A program made the translations under genes and the position numbers. Shown piece after piece: positions 26,412 through 36,679 of a stretch of DNA of 64,000 nt. Under the pieces are notes generated by a model that worked only from the letters and a program-made list of their open reading frames with translations, was not told the DNA's origin and did no database searches. The first letter of the stretch is position 1. The number at the start of each line of letters is the position of its first letter. The DNA comes from Pedobacter soli. GTDB taxonomy: Bacteria > Bacteroidota > Bacteroidia > Sphingobacteriales > Sphingobacteriaceae. The stretch lies in NCBI RefSeq assembly GCF_900101435.1, contig NZ_FMZH01000013.1, forward strand, positions 62,001 to 126,000, in the 5' to 3' direction.

Positions 26412-27848
26412 ATGAAATTAAATATTAAAATACTTATTCCCGTTTTTACCATGCTTTGCCTGATAGCGATTATAACTTCGTGCGGCTCAGTCAGACAGGC
26501 AAATCTTCCTGAACTGAAAAAACTTCCTGATTCCTTTAATAGGCTCTCCTCGGCACCAGCTGAGGCTTTGAGCTGGAAGGCGATCTTCACCCAGCCGGAC
26601 CTCAAGGGGCTTATAGATACTGCACTTAGAAACAACCTTAGTTTGCAATCCGGAGTGCAACGTGTATTGGTTGCGGGACTGAATCTGCGTTTAAGCCGCT
26701 CAAAACTCTATCCAACACTCAGCGCCGAGATATCTGCAGGGCTCGACCATTATGGAGACTATACCATGAATGGGGTAGGGAATTACGATACCAATTTTTC
26801 GGACAATCTGAATAAAAAGCAGCGCATCCCCAAGCCAACACCGGATTATTTTGCGGGTTTCAGAAGTTCATGGGAAATTGACATATGGGGGAAGTTATCT
26901 GAGAAGAAAAAGGCCGCTTATAATCGTTACCTTTCAAGCCAGGCAGGCCTGCAGTGGTATAAAACACAAATTGTCAGCCAGGTTGCCGAACTTTATTATG
27001 AACTCACCGCGCTTGATAAACGCTTAGAAATTCTCCGGCGAAACATACTTTTGCAAAATAAGGGGCTGGAAATTGTTGAGTCCCAGATGGCCGGAGGTAG
27101 AGCAACTGCCCTTGCTGTCAGTCAGTTCAAGGCCCAGCGTACAGCCACCCAGGGCAGGCAGTTTGAAATCCGGCAGGCCATCTACAGAATAGAGAACGAG
27201 CTTAACCTGCTTTTGGGCAGGTACCAGAGAAACGTTGAACGTGACACAAGCGCAATTACCCAGTTTTTGCCCAGTGAAGTTTATGCAGGGATTCCGGCAA
27301 AAGTTATTCTTTCAAGGCCGGACGTAAGGGAGGCCGAGCTGGAGCTTGCTGCCTCGAAGGCAGATGTGAATGCTGCTAGAAAAGCATTTCTACCTTCACT
27401 CACACTTGACGCCTACGCTGGCTATAATTCCTTTAAGCTTCCGCTGCTTTTTTCGCCCGCATCATTGGCAGCTGGATTCCTCGGTGGACTGAGTGCCCCT
27501 TTGCTCAATAGGGCAGCGCTCAAAAATAGGAGCCTTGTGGCCACTTCCGAACAGCTTTCTGCCTTTTATAACTATCAGCAGCGGATCATCAAAGCCTACC
27601 ATGAAGTCTCTGTCCAGCTTTCGGCAATAGAGAATTATAAGCAGGCCTACCGATTTAAATCAAGTGAGGTTGAGGAATTAAAAAAGGCGGTTTCAACGGC
27701 AAATGACCTATATTTATCGGGATATGCCAGTTATCTGGAGGTTATTGTTGCTCAACGCAGCGTGCTTGAAGCAGAAATGCAACAGGTGGATCTAAAGCAG
27801 AAATCCTATTCCTCACTGATCAATCTTTTCAGGGCCCTTGGAGGATAA
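26412..27848 (+). CDS. RND outer-membrane channel, NodT/OprM type
   Basis: A 478-residue TolC-like lipoprotein forming the outer-membrane exit duct of the preceding pump. It has a signal and lipobox (IITSC with Cys near residue 24), then the outer-membrane efflux domain repeats: DLKGLIDTALRNNLSLQSGV, RSSWEIDIWGKLSEKKKAAY and the second-half SRPDVREAELELAASKADVN. Length and order agree with the OprM class. There is no further gene in the operon. Confidence 0.95.
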   Translation: MKLNIKILIPVFTMLCLIAIITSCGSVRQANLPELKKLPDSFNRLSSAPAEALSWKAIFTQPDLKGLIDTALRNNLSLQSGVQRVLVAGLNLRLSRSKLYPTLSAEISAGLDHYGDYTMNGVGNYDTNFSDNLNKKQRIPKPTPDYFAGFRSSWEIDIWGKLSEKKKAAYNRYLSSQAGLQWYKTQIVSQVAELYYELTALDKRLEILRRNILLQNKGLEIVESQMAGGRATALAVSQFKAQRTATQGRQFEIRQAIYRIENELNLLLGRYQRNVERDTSAITQFLPSEVYAGIPAKVILSRPDVREAELELAASKADVNAARKAFLPSLTLDAYAGYNSFKLPLLFSPASLAAGFLGGLSAPLLNRAALKNRSLVATSEQLSAFYNYQQRIIKAYHEVSVQLSAIENYKQAYRFKSSEVEELKKAVSTANDLYLSGYASYLEVIVAQRSVLEAEMQQVDLKQKSYSSLINLFRALGG

Positions 27849-27937
27849 CACTTATTCGCTCTTACAAACTATATAATTCCCCGGGATTTCTTTTGATGAG
27901 ATCTCAGGGGTTTTACGGTACCGCACTTTCTCTTTGT

Positions 27938-28513
27938 TTACAATGCCACTGCCAGTGCGATCCTTGCTCCATAAAAGGACGTTGATTCCCCATTTCTTAT
28001 CCAGCTTTCATAACGCAGGCCGAGATCTGCGCTAAAGCGATTATTTATCGGTATGCAGGCGCCCAGGGCAGGGGAATAGGTGAAGGCCTGGTAGGGATGT
28101 TCGCCGAGGGCGAAAGCTGAGCCTCCCAGAACCTCAGCATAATATATTCCTCCAAAATAGTACCGCAAACCTACCTTTAACGGTATAACCCCACTTATGT
28201 GGGTATCTTCGCCATAGTTTTCAAGTCGGGCCCGCACATCTTTGCGATATTGAAAATGCATGTAACCCATATAACCAACAGCATTGAGATTCCCTTTGAG
28301 GTTGTATTCGCCGACTAAAGAGCCGCCGTAACCCCGCCGGTATGTTTTTGCAGATTTTCCGGTAGGAAAAGCTAAAGCTCCACCGGCAGAAACTTTGGTT
28401 TTTGCGCCCATTTGCTGACTGAAGACATTTAAACTCAAACTGATCAATATGAATGGCAAGGCCGCCCTGACTAAATTCTGGACCTTCAGATATGTCTTAA
28501 CCAAACTGTACAT
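27938..28513 (-). CDS. Small outer-membrane beta-barrel protein
   Basis: A 191-residue exported protein with a signal peptide (LPFILISLSLNVFSQ), followed by alternating strands rich in Gly and aromatic residues (GGSLVGEYNL, VGYMGYMHFQY, VGLRYYFGG) and ending in FYGARIALAVAL, the pattern of an eight-strand OmpA-like or porin-type barrel. Function is unknown. It converges on the efflux operon and shares no operon with it. Confidence 0.75.
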   Translation of the reverse strand: MYSLVKTYLKVQNLVRAALPFILISLSLNVFSQQMGAKTKVSAGGALAFPTGKSAKTYRRGYGGSLVGEYNLKGNLNAVGYMGYMHFQYRKDVRARLENYGEDTHISGVIPLKVGLRYYFGGIYYAEVLGGSAFALGEHPYQAFTYSPALGACIPINNRFSADLGLRYESWIRNGESTSFYGARIALAVAL

Positions 28514-28548
28514 TCTATATCTAATTTTAGGGATATTTGGTGTGATGT

Positions 28549-28779
28549 TTAATTGTTCCTGACCTCAAACGCACCATAGGAAAGCATTCCGGCATCGTGG
28601 CTGATACTAACCTTTAAACCAAGCCGTTCAATGATTGCCGCTGCCTCGGCCAGGCTCCGGTGAATATCTTTTATTCCACGCACTTCTATTCCATACTCCA
28701 TCAACTTATATTTGGCAGGTTCAAATTTATCTATGAACAGCTGGATGTCCTCACTTATGCCATTTTCCTCTTCTTTCAT
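28549..28779 (-). CDS. Hypothetical protein, 76 aa
   Basis: A soluble acidic protein (MKEEENGISEDIQLFIDKFE, ending MLSYGAFEVRNN) with mixed helix and strand pattern. No family is recognised. ATG 28779 is preferred to a TTG at 28812. It lies 35 bp upstream of the beta-barrel gene on the same strand and may share its transcript. Confidence 0.55.
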   Translation of the reverse strand: MKEEENGISEDIQLFIDKFEPAKYKLMEYGIEVRGIKDIHRSLAEAAAIIERLGLKVSISHDAGMLSYGAFEVRNN

Positions 28780-28967
28780 AATTGATCTTTTTAGTGATAC
28801 CCTTTTATGCAAAGAAATAAACTTGAGCTGGGCTTCTGTGCAATTGCCTTGTAAATTTTTCGATATAGCTGATTATATTGGTTTTTTTTAATAGATTGGG
28901 CCTGAAAATGCCAGATAAACACTATATTGAATAGTCTTCACAGGAGTGCAGGCTATCTGGAGTTGTA

Positions 28968-29234
28968 ATGGTAAAAAAGATAATAGAAATTCAAAAGATC
29001 AGGGCTTTCATGAAAAAAGTGGATATTGAGTGGAATAGTCAGCTCAGCGCTTGTGTGATGGTTGGCTTTGACGAATTAAATATTCACCTCATACCTGGAA
29101 TCCTTCCGGCGGACTTTGTTTCCAGTTTGATGCCAAGGGCCGGGATGTTCATTGATTTTCACTCCCGGGTAACCCTGCGAATACTTGACTATAACTGTAA
29201 ACAGGAGCAGCTAATCGTGCTTAACGGAAGTTAA
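28968..29234 (+). CDS. Hypothetical protein, 88 aa
   Basis: A soluble protein starting MVKKIIEIQKIRAFMKKVDI, with a compact alternating pattern suggesting a small beta-barrel (IHLIPGILPADFVSSLMP, then VTLRILDYNCKQEQLIVL). No family is recognised. It precedes the chloride channel gene by about 130 bp in the same direction. Confidence 0.5.
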   Translation: MVKKIIEIQKIRAFMKKVDIEWNSQLSACVMVGFDELNIHLIPGILPADFVSSLMPRAGMFIDFHSRVTLRILDYNCKQEQLIVLNGS

Positions 29235-29362
29235 CCTCAAGCCCGGCCTTGGGGTGGTTAACGAAATTTTAAAGAAACCATTGAGGCTAATTTATACCTC
29301 CGGATTGACGCAAAGGATGGTTTTTGCTATATTTACAATTTGTGACACAATCCCGCCGCCTT

Positions 29363-31153
29363 ATGCACGTACGATTAGTAGATTACCTTGATAGCGTTAA
29401 CCGATACCGTAAACAAAAGATATCAAACCGTAATTTTCTTATCGTTTTGGCCATTATTGTGGGAATTCTTGCGGGCTTGGCTGCCGCCCTACTGAAAAGT
29501 ATGACCCATACCATTGAAGATTTTCTTCAGTCGGACTGGCAATGGAAGTACAAATATTATCTCTACCTCTTCTTTCCCCTAACGGGTATATTACTTACGG
29601 TTTTATATGTGAAATATTTTATCAGGCGCACAAAATTCGAAACCGGCCTGACCCCGCTCCTGTATGCCATTTCCAAAAAGTCGAGCAGGGTGGAGACCCA
29701 TAATGTTTATTCCCAGATCATCACATCTGCTATCACAGTAGGCTTTGGAGGATCCGTCGGTCTGGAAGCGCCCATTGTGACCAGTGGTTCTGCTATTGGA
29801 TCCTCTCTTGGACGTTTCCTTGGATTATCCTACAAGGAGATCACAATGCTTTTGGCCTGTGGTGCCGCGGCTGGAATAGCCGGCGCTTTCAACAGCCCTA
29901 TTGCCGGAATAGTTTTCGCGATCGAGGTGCTCTTGCCCGAATTCACCATCCCTGCATTTATCCCGCTTCTGCTCTCTGCCGCGACCGCTGCGGTAGTTGC
30001 ACGCATATTTTATACCCAGCAACTGTTTTTCCTGGTAACCGAAGGCTGGGAGGTAAATGCGCTGTTTTTTTATGTGCTTCTTGCAGTTTTCATCGGCCTT
30101 TTCTCGATATATTTTACCAAGGTAAATTATCTTGTTAAGAATTTCTTTTACGGGATCAATCACCCATATAAGAAAGTACTTACAGGAGGCCTGTTGCTCG
30201 GGCTTATGGTTTTTCTCTTTCCCACATTGTACGGCGAGGGATATATTACCATCAAAAACCTGTTAAAGGGCGATTATCTCAATGTTATAAATAATAGTAT
30301 TTTCTCCGGCTATAATGGCTATCCCTCACTTGTTATACTTTTCACACTTATCACAATCTTTGCCAAATCGATAGCCACTCTTGTAACGCTTGGCTCAGGG
30401 GGAAACGGAGGTACCTTTGCCCCGAGCCTGATTATGGGTGGGCTTATGGGATTTGTTTTCGCCTACAGTGTCAACCTGACCGGTCTTGTGCATTTAAATA
30501 CCTCGAATTTTATCGTAGCGGGAATGGCCGCCGCGCTAAGTTCCATCATGCATGCTCCACTGACCGGGATATTCCTGATCGCTGAAATCACCGGCGGATA
30601 TGTGCTGATGGTTCCCTTGATGATCACCTCAGCGATTTCTTATATGATCAACAGAAGTGTTCAAAAACACTCCATGTATACCAAGGCCCTGGCGGATAAG
30701 GGTGAACTGCTATCGTATGAGGACAAAGATACCACTGTGCTCAATCAGATGAAACTCCGTTATCTCATAGAGAAGGATTATGTGCAGCTTCTTGAAGATG
30801 AACTTTTGAGCACCCGTATGCCTGATATTTTGAAGTCGCAACGGAACATTTGTGCAGTAGTAGATGCGAGGCAAGATTTTAAGGGGCTTATTTATGTGGA
30901 GGAAATTTTCAGCGAGATGATGAAAAATCCTGACAAAGAACTCCTCACTGCCCATCATCTTGTCCATACTGCGCTAAAACTTATAAATATAAACGATGAC
31001 CTTAAGTCCGTGCTGGGTAAAATGGAAGAGGATAGGGTATGGGTGCTTCCCGTTGTGGATTCGGAGAACACTTTCAAGGGATTTGTTTCCAAGACATCTA
31101 TCTTCAATAAATACCGTGCGCTTCTGATGAGGCAGGCGGATTACATGGGCTAA
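29363..31153 (+). CDS. ClC-family chloride channel/antiporter with CBS pair
   Basis: A 596-residue membrane protein with ten or more hydrophobic segments and a C-terminal pair of CBS-type domains (about residues 440-590). The gating-glutamate loop reads GGSVGLEAPIVTSGSAIG. The second pore motif reads GAFNSPIAGIVFAIEVLLPE, in which the position of the internal proton glutamate of E. coli ClC (E203) is Val. The first selectivity motif GSGIP is replaced by TGLTP. This suggests a channel-like or atypical anion specificity, but transport mode is not proven by sequence. ATG 29363 starts near the usual basic N-terminus. It overlaps the convergent kinase gene by 4 bp. Confidence 0.92.
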   Translation: MHVRLVDYLDSVNRYRKQKISNRNFLIVLAIIVGILAGLAAALLKSMTHTIEDFLQSDWQWKYKYYLYLFFPLTGILLTVLYVKYFIRRTKFETGLTPLLYAISKKSSRVETHNVYSQIITSAITVGFGGSVGLEAPIVTSGSAIGSSLGRFLGLSYKEITMLLACGAAAGIAGAFNSPIAGIVFAIEVLLPEFTIPAFIPLLLSAATAAVVARIFYTQQLFFLVTEGWEVNALFFYVLLAVFIGLFSIYFTKVNYLVKNFFYGINHPYKKVLTGGLLLGLMVFLFPTLYGEGYITIKNLLKGDYLNVINNSIFSGYNGYPSLVILFTLITIFAKSIATLVTLGSGGNGGTFAPSLIMGGLMGFVFAYSVNLTGLVHLNTSNFIVAGMAAALSSIMHAPLTGIFLIAEITGGYVLMVPLMITSAISYMINRSVQKHSMYTKALADKGELLSYEDKDTTVLNQMKLRYLIEKDYVQLLEDELLSTRMPDILKSQRNICAVVDARQDFKGLIYVEEIFSEMMKNPDKELLTAHHLVHTALKLININDDLKSVLGKMEEDRVWVLPVVDSENTFKGFVSKTSIFNKYRALLMRQADYMG

Positions 31154-33093
31154 AGGCTTTTCTTCTGGTCGAGAATAGAGGGTGTTCCTGTTGGGCTACC
31201 TTGGACCTTTTTTGATTCAGTGGATGGGCCAAGGGGAATGCTGAAGAAAAAGGTAGAACCTACATGCTCTTCGCTTTCCAACCAGATCCGCCCTCCATGT
31301 AAGCGGACTACTTCTGCCGAAAGGTAAAGACCAATACCAAATCCAGAAATGGTGTCCTGCTTCTTTCGATCAATCCTGTAAAACAGTTCGAAGAGTTTTT
31401 CACGGTCATATTTTGGAATCCCCATGCCATAATCTTTTACAGAGATAACGACCTCGGTTGAGCTGTAGTTGCAACTGAGTTCAACTGGTGAATCCCTTGG
31501 TGAGTATTTTACCGCGTTGCTGATCAGATTGGAAAGGACCTCTGCAATTCTGGTTCTGTCTGCCCATACCATGATCTGCTCGCACCCGGTAAACTTGAAG
31601 GTGTCCCGGCTGTAAATAGTCTTTGATTCGTTAAGTATACTATCCAAGAGCTCATTGAGCTCAAAAAAGCTTTCCTGCAACTGCAGTTTCCCGTTTCCTA
31701 TTCTGGTCACATCCAAAAAACCCATAATCATACTGCTCATCCTATCCGACTGTTGGGAGGCACGTGCCAAAATAGATGCTATTTTTTCGTCTTGCAAATC
31801 TTGTGAAAGCCTGATGGCCAGTTGCACATAGGATTTGAAAGCTGTCAAGGGGGTTTTAAGCTCATGGCTCACCACCCCAATAAAGGACTCCTTTTTTGCT
31901 TCAGCCTCTTTCTGATCGCTAATATCCATTATAGTTCCCAGCATCCGCTTTGGTATGCCGTTCCTGTCGGAACGAATTTTTCCCGAAACCAGGACCCATC
32001 TTATACTGCCATCGTTCCGGGAAGTGCGTACCTGTATACGTAGCTCTTTTCCTTTGAGGGCCTCATTAAAAGCTGATCGGATACGCGGCCTGTCTTCGGG
32101 GAAAATCAGGCTGGAAAGGTGCTCTCCAGTTGTATGTGGCGTGAATTCATCACCAAAAAGCACGGCATGTTTTTCTGAACGTTCAATTATCCCTGTCGGG
32201 ATATCCAGATCCCAGAGACCCAGACCGGTGGCCTCCATGGAAAGTTCCAGTTGTTCATTGGCTTTCCTGAGCTCATTGTCCATTCTATTAATTTGTAGCC
32301 TGGCCAGATAGGCAAGGGGAAAGCTTATCAAAAGAGAAGCGATGATTATCGAAAGCAGTCCGAAGGTCGAAGACTGCCCGGAATTTTTTAGAAAAAAAAT
32401 ATAAAACGCAACCAGCAGCGGCGCAGCGCAGGCCAGGTAGCTGAAGCCGTAGATCAGTAGGTTTCTAGATCTTAGTTTTCCGGAAAAGAAAGCCGTCCAG
32501 CCGCTTCCCGAAAGGCTAAAAAACACTGCTGTTACCAACAGTAGAAGGGCTAGCGTGGTGTGGATAGCCACACCCGAATAAAACCCCTGGCGGTAAAGGC
32601 CGGTGATGTGGAAGGCATGGCCCAAAATAGACCCATAGATAAAAAGGAAAAGAAGCCCTGCAAAAAGTTGCGCGGAGTGATACCAGCCCTTTGCGGCAAA
32701 TAGCATAGCTGTACAGAAAAGCAGCAGATTGATGCAGCCCAGAGCCGATACTCTGCCGGGGGCCTCCAGTAATGGATTTTCAATTTTATCGCGGAAAAAG
32801 ATCTCATCCAAACCCAGGTTAACCTGGAAGATGTGCTCGAAGAGTATTAAAAAACTTAAAAGCGCTACGATCAAAATTAAGGTAATTGCAGGCTTTCGAT
32901 GTCCAAAATTGTATAGCAGGAACCCCGAGGAACTTAGGATGATCATCAGGCACATATTGAATTTCATCGTGACCTCAGCAGAGAAGAAACTTTTGAGCGC
33001 ACTATTTCCCGTAACCCAGCCAACGAGTCCCACAGTAGCGAATGCGATGGAAGCGACCGCGAGATAAACAGAGATTTTCTTGGTTATTTTCAT
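31150..33093 (-). CDS. Membrane-bound PAS sensor histidine kinase
   Basis: A 647-residue hybrid of a seven- to eight-segment membrane sensor (about residues 8-270), a PAS domain (290-400, with LWDLDIPTGIIERSEKHAV), a HisKA domain (FIGVVSHELKTPLTAFKSYV, His near residue 413) and an ATPase domain (EVLSNLISNAVKYS, then GFGIGLYLSAEVVRLHGGRI). It has no response regulator next to it. The catalytic half is closely similar to the soluble kinase at 59507. It sits inside the ion transport island, so it might sense osmotic or membrane state; this is inference. Confidence 0.93.
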   Translation of the reverse strand: MKITKKISVYLAVASIAFATVGLVGWVTGNSALKSFFSAEVTMKFNMCLMIILSSSGFLLYNFGHRKPAITLILIVALLSFLILFEHIFQVNLGLDEIFFRDKIENPLLEAPGRVSALGCINLLLFCTAMLFAAKGWYHSAQLFAGLLFLFIYGSILGHAFHITGLYRQGFYSGVAIHTTLALLLLVTAVFFSLSGSGWTAFFSGKLRSRNLLIYGFSYLACAAPLLVAFYIFFLKNSGQSSTFGLLSIIIASLLISFPLAYLARLQINRMDNELRKANEQLELSMEATGLGLWDLDIPTGIIERSEKHAVLFGDEFTPHTTGEHLSSLIFPEDRPRIRSAFNEALKGKELRIQVRTSRNDGSIRWVLVSGKIRSDRNGIPKRMLGTIMDISDQKEAEAKKESFIGVVSHELKTPLTAFKSYVQLAIRLSQDLQDEKIASILARASQQSDRMSSMIMGFLDVTRIGNGKLQLQESFFELNELLDSILNESKTIYSRDTFKFTGCEQIMVWADRTRIAEVLSNLISNAVKYSPRDSPVELSCNYSSTEVVISVKDYGMGIPKYDREKLFELFYRIDRKKQDTISGFGIGLYLSAEVVRLHGGRIWLESEEHVGSTFFFSIPLGPSTESKKVQGSPTGTPSILDQKKSL

Positions 33094-33297
33094 CGGTTCT
33101 TTAAATTTCTTTGGTTGGTGCCCAAAGTAGTCATTTTAAAATTCAATGAAAAAAATAAACTTGAAAAAAGCCTGCAATAAATTGACCCCTTAATTATTTT
33201 TCGTTTAGTGTGCAGTTGCTGCGGCCCCTATCAATATGTATTCTCTCAGAGCCCGTTCATCAAGGGAGAGAAGGTTGGCTACCTGGGCGGCTTCCCT

Positions 33298-34533
33298 TTA
33301 GAACCCCAGTCGCTTCGCAAGCTTTCCGATGCTCAATCCCTGGACAAGGATCGAAAAGACAACAATGATGTAGGTAATCAGTACGAACTGTTCTCGGTAC
33401 ATTGCAGGGCTTAAGGAAAGTGCCAGGGCAACTGAAATACCACCTCTCAGCCCGCCCCAAGTCATTATTGTCACTGCATGCTTTTCAAATTTTACTTTAA
33501 AGCGCATCAATGAAACCGGTATGATCACTGATACCCATCTGGCCAGTAGTACGATAGCGATACTGATGACTCCAATCCAGAATACCGTTGACTCAACCTT
33601 TATGATAAGCATCTCCACACCGATGAAAAGAAATAGTACCGCGTTAAGGATCTCATCGATCATTTCCCAAAACTTGCCCAGATAGTCCCTGGTAAGGTCA
33701 GACATGCCCTCACGCCTGGACTTGTTGCCTGTAAAAATCCCTGCAATGACCATTGCAAGTGGTCCAGATACATGAAGCCTCCCTGCTAGGAAATATCCTC
33801 CGGTCACAATTGCCAGGGTGATGAGCACTTCGACTTTGTAGTCATCAATGCTTTTAAGGGCCAGATATCCGATATAACCAAGTAGCAGACCAAAAAACAG
33901 ACCGCCCAAAGCTTCGATTAAAAAAAGCTTGCTTATCGAGATGATAGAAAAATCCCCTGTTGTAGAACGCGCAATTTCTGCAAGGCTCACAAACACAACC
34001 ACTGCCACACCATCATTAAACAATGATTCCCCGGAAATTTTAAGCTCTAAACTCGCGGGAATATTTGCTTTTTTAAGAATGCCCAGAACGGCAATGGGAT
34101 CGGTAGGGGAAATTAGTGCCCCAAACAGCAGACTGTATATCAGTGGAATAGGTATATTAAACCATCCAAAAAGGAAATATACCAATATCCCAACTACAAA
34201 TGTTGAAATAAGTATGCCTACCGTGGCCAAGATCAGAACAGGCAGGCGCTCGGCCCTGAGTTTACCCGCATCAATATGGATTGCACCTGCAAAAAGTAGA
34301 AAGCTCAGCATAAAGTTCATCAGCACATCCTGAAAATCTACCGATGTAGCCAGAGAGATGGCCTTTTCTGAAAGCAGAGATCTGGAGCTTCCCAGACTCA
34401 CAAGCAGGATTGAGGAAATCAGCGAGAGTGCCATAATGCCGATTGTTGGTGGCCATTTAATAAAGCGATGGTTGATATAAGCAAAAATTGCTGCAAGTAC
34501 TATGGTGATGGCTATGATTTCCTGTGTATTCAT
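33298..34533 (-). CDS. CPA1-family Na+/H+ (or K+/H+) antiporter
   Basis: A 411-residue membrane protein with about twelve segments and the conserved ND ion-binding motif ESLFNDGVAVVVFVSL, preceded by SPTDPIAVLGILKKANIP. A second conserved block is MTWGGLRGGISVALALSLSP. ATG 34533 (MNTQEIIAITIVLAA) is used; the TTG at 34575 adds no family sequence. Follows the MscS gene on the same strand after 45 bp. Exchange of Na+ or K+ for protons fits with the neighbouring channels and trehalose synthesis. Confidence 0.93.
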   Translation of the reverse strand: MNTQEIIAITIVLAAIFAYINHRFIKWPPTIGIMALSLISSILLVSLGSSRSLLSEKAISLATSVDFQDVLMNFMLSFLLFAGAIHIDAGKLRAERLPVLILATVGILISTFVVGILVYFLFGWFNIPIPLIYSLLFGALISPTDPIAVLGILKKANIPASLELKISGESLFNDGVAVVVFVSLAEIARSTTGDFSIISISKLFLIEALGGLFFGLLLGYIGYLALKSIDDYKVEVLITLAIVTGGYFLAGRLHVSGPLAMVIAGIFTGNKSRREGMSDLTRDYLGKFWEMIDEILNAVLFLFIGVEMLIIKVESTVFWIGVISIAIVLLARWVSVIIPVSLMRFKVKFEKHAVTIMTWGGLRGGISVALALSLSPAMYREQFVLITYIIVVFSILVQGLSIGKLAKRLGF

Positions 34534-34578
34534 CTGAAATAATGGAGGGGTACTTATGATTTTACGATCCTGCAAAGG

Positions 34579-36459
34579 TTAGTTTTTTGTCCTTTTATGT
34601 TTATTTTCTTCTGTTTCGGTGCGGAACCGGGGTGCAAGGTAGTCACCAGGGAGATACTCTGATGGAATAGTAACCGCATTGCCATCCCGTAGGGCTTTAT
34701 AATGTGGGGACATAATCTCTACTCCAGCATGGTTGAACTGATCCTGTATATTGGCATGGAGAGCAGAATATATAAGCGCCTGACGGTTGGGAGCATGCGT
34801 ATAGGCGTTCAGCCGATAACTCACATAATAATCATCCAGGCTGGTCTGCAAAACGTAGGGAGTAGGTTCGGACTCAATGAGCTCGGTGGCCAGTGCTGCA
34901 TCGATGAGGAGCCGGTGGACAGTTCTCCAGGGTACATCATAGCCGATTGTGACTGTAGTATTTACAATCAGTCCTTTTTCCTGCGCCTCGATGCTGTAGT
35001 TTACAGTATGGTTGTTCATTACAGCTGAGTTTGGTATAGATACCACTTCGTTCTGAATAGTTCTGACGCGCGTAACAAGCAGGGTCTTTTCCATAATATC
35101 ACCCGTAACTTCGCCGATCTTAACGCGGTCGCCGATCTTAAAGGCACGCATGTAAGTAAGTACAAGTCCGGCAACAACATTACCTAGTGCTCCTGCAGAG
35201 CCAAAGGTAAACAGTACGCCGATAAATACCGATACCCCCTTGAATATTCCCGAATCTGATCCGGGCAGATACGGAAAGATAACAATGAGCATAAAGGCCA
35301 GGATCAGTACGCGGACGATTTGATACGTAGGATTAGCCCAGTCTTTATAAAAACCGGGAATAGTCAGTTTGCCCCTTTCGATCTCTGTTTTCAAAAAGCG
35401 AACCAATTTGATCACATAGCGGAAGACAACCAGAAGCACCAATATGGTCATTAGGTTTGGGATATAGTTCCATACCGATATACCAATTTTTTTAAGCGGA
35501 CTCAGGATGTAGTTTAGTAAGTTTTCCGACAGGTTCCTGGTAAATGGGAAAATACCAAATAGTACAGGGAGCGCCAGATAGACCACCAGCAGGATAACCA
35601 AATAGCGGATAACCTTTAACAGGACCTTCAATGCCCCAAGCTGCCTGGAAGGATCAAGGACCTCATAATTTTTAATCTTTATCCCTTTTCCCAGGCGGCT
35701 CTCCGCAGATAGCAAACTTGCAGAGAGCTTCCCGAAAAGTTTGTTGATAAAATAGATCAGACCGATAACGATTCCGATAACCAAAACCGTCAGCAAAATT
35801 TCCCTCAATAACACCTGCCAGCTGTTGTCTTTACGATATTTTTGCAGGGCGATGGAAATTTTTTCACTGATCTCCCTTGCGTAGGCGCTACGTTCTTTCC
35901 TTGCCCAAAGTGCATCCTGATCGGTAATGGATAAAATAAGCGTCTTCCCATAAACCAGGTCCGTCGCCTGTTCAGCAGCGCTGAGGCGGATTGAATCGGC
36001 CGAGAAGCCGGCAAGCTCCGCAATGCGCTCGAGTCTTTCTGAAACTGCTCTTGCCCGTTCCGCTGCACTGAAACTTCCCAACCGGGCATAGATATTAAAC
36101 AGGGTGTCGGACGCAAAACGAACAGGACTGGCTTTAATTATCCCACGTAGGGAGTCGATTTGCGCGAGCTGACTTGCAAGGTGCACCGAGTCTCTTTTAC
36201 GCAATAGTTTGAGCTCCTGCATCAACGTGTTTTTCTCTACCCGGTCTTTATCGCCCAGGTTACTTACCCGGCGTTCCAGTTCTGAACGCTTGAGGGAATC
36301 AGAAAGCCGCTCCGCATATAGTTGACTAACCTTATCAAGTTCATTGTTGAGTTTTCTGGTATTCAGACTGTCGGACTTTCTGCCGTTACTATACTGATGA
36401 GGCGGGGTCAGCTGGGCGGAGATAAGTAAGCTTATCGAAAGGGTAAAAATTTTGACCAT
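34579..36459 (-). CDS. Extended mechanosensitive channel, MscS family
   Basis: A 626-residue channel protein. ATG 36459 gives a signal peptide (MVKIFTLSISLLISAQL), followed by a long periplasmic coiled-coil domain (about 25-190), a first membrane segment, a further membrane bundle (280-400), and the MscS pore and vestibule: AFTFGSAGALGNVVAGLVLT, YMRAFKIGDRVKIGEVTG, and NEVVSIPNSAVMNNHTVNYS. It is larger than E. coli MscS and resembles MscK-like members with a big N-terminal sensor part. It would release solutes under hypo-osmotic stress. First gene of a unit with the antiporter. Confidence 0.93.
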   Translation of the reverse strand: MVKIFTLSISLLISAQLTPPHQYSNGRKSDSLNTRKLNNELDKVSQLYAERLSDSLKRSELERRVSNLGDKDRVEKNTLMQELKLLRKRDSVHLASQLAQIDSLRGIIKASPVRFASDTLFNIYARLGSFSAAERARAVSERLERIAELAGFSADSIRLSAAEQATDLVYGKTLILSITDQDALWARKERSAYAREISEKISIALQKYRKDNSWQVLLREILLTVLVIGIVIGLIYFINKLFGKLSASLLSAESRLGKGIKIKNYEVLDPSRQLGALKVLLKVIRYLVILLVVYLALPVLFGIFPFTRNLSENLLNYILSPLKKIGISVWNYIPNLMTILVLLVVFRYVIKLVRFLKTEIERGKLTIPGFYKDWANPTYQIVRVLILAFMLIVIFPYLPGSDSGIFKGVSVFIGVLFTFGSAGALGNVVAGLVLTYMRAFKIGDRVKIGEVTGDIMEKTLLVTRVRTIQNEVVSIPNSAVMNNHTVNYSIEAQEKGLIVNTTVTIGYDVPWRTVHRLLIDAALATELIESEPTPYVLQTSLDDYYVSYRLNAYTHAPNRQALIYSALHANIQDQFNHAGVEIMSPHYKALRDGNAVTIPSEYLPGDYLAPRFRTETEENKHKRTKN

Positions 36460-36679
36460 ATTCAGTTTTGATATCACAATGTAACAAAATAAAGCCTTTT
36501 AAGCTAATAAGGAACTGTTTTTGTTTCCCGAAAAAGCATTTAATTCATTTTTGCTACCTTTGTCAAATCCCCGGTTAAACCGGAAATATTTTTTGCCCTT
36601 TCCTTTACGGGAATCTCGGGGCATGCGGCTTTTCTTTAAAGATCTCATGGCCGCATCTTGTTCACCTTAAATTGCCGTT

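Noticed and set aside
22080..27848. RND operon as a heavy-metal (CzcA) exporter
   Set aside because: The TM4 motif and overall wording fit the HAE1 drug class and lack the CzcA-type DFG and DEE motifs.
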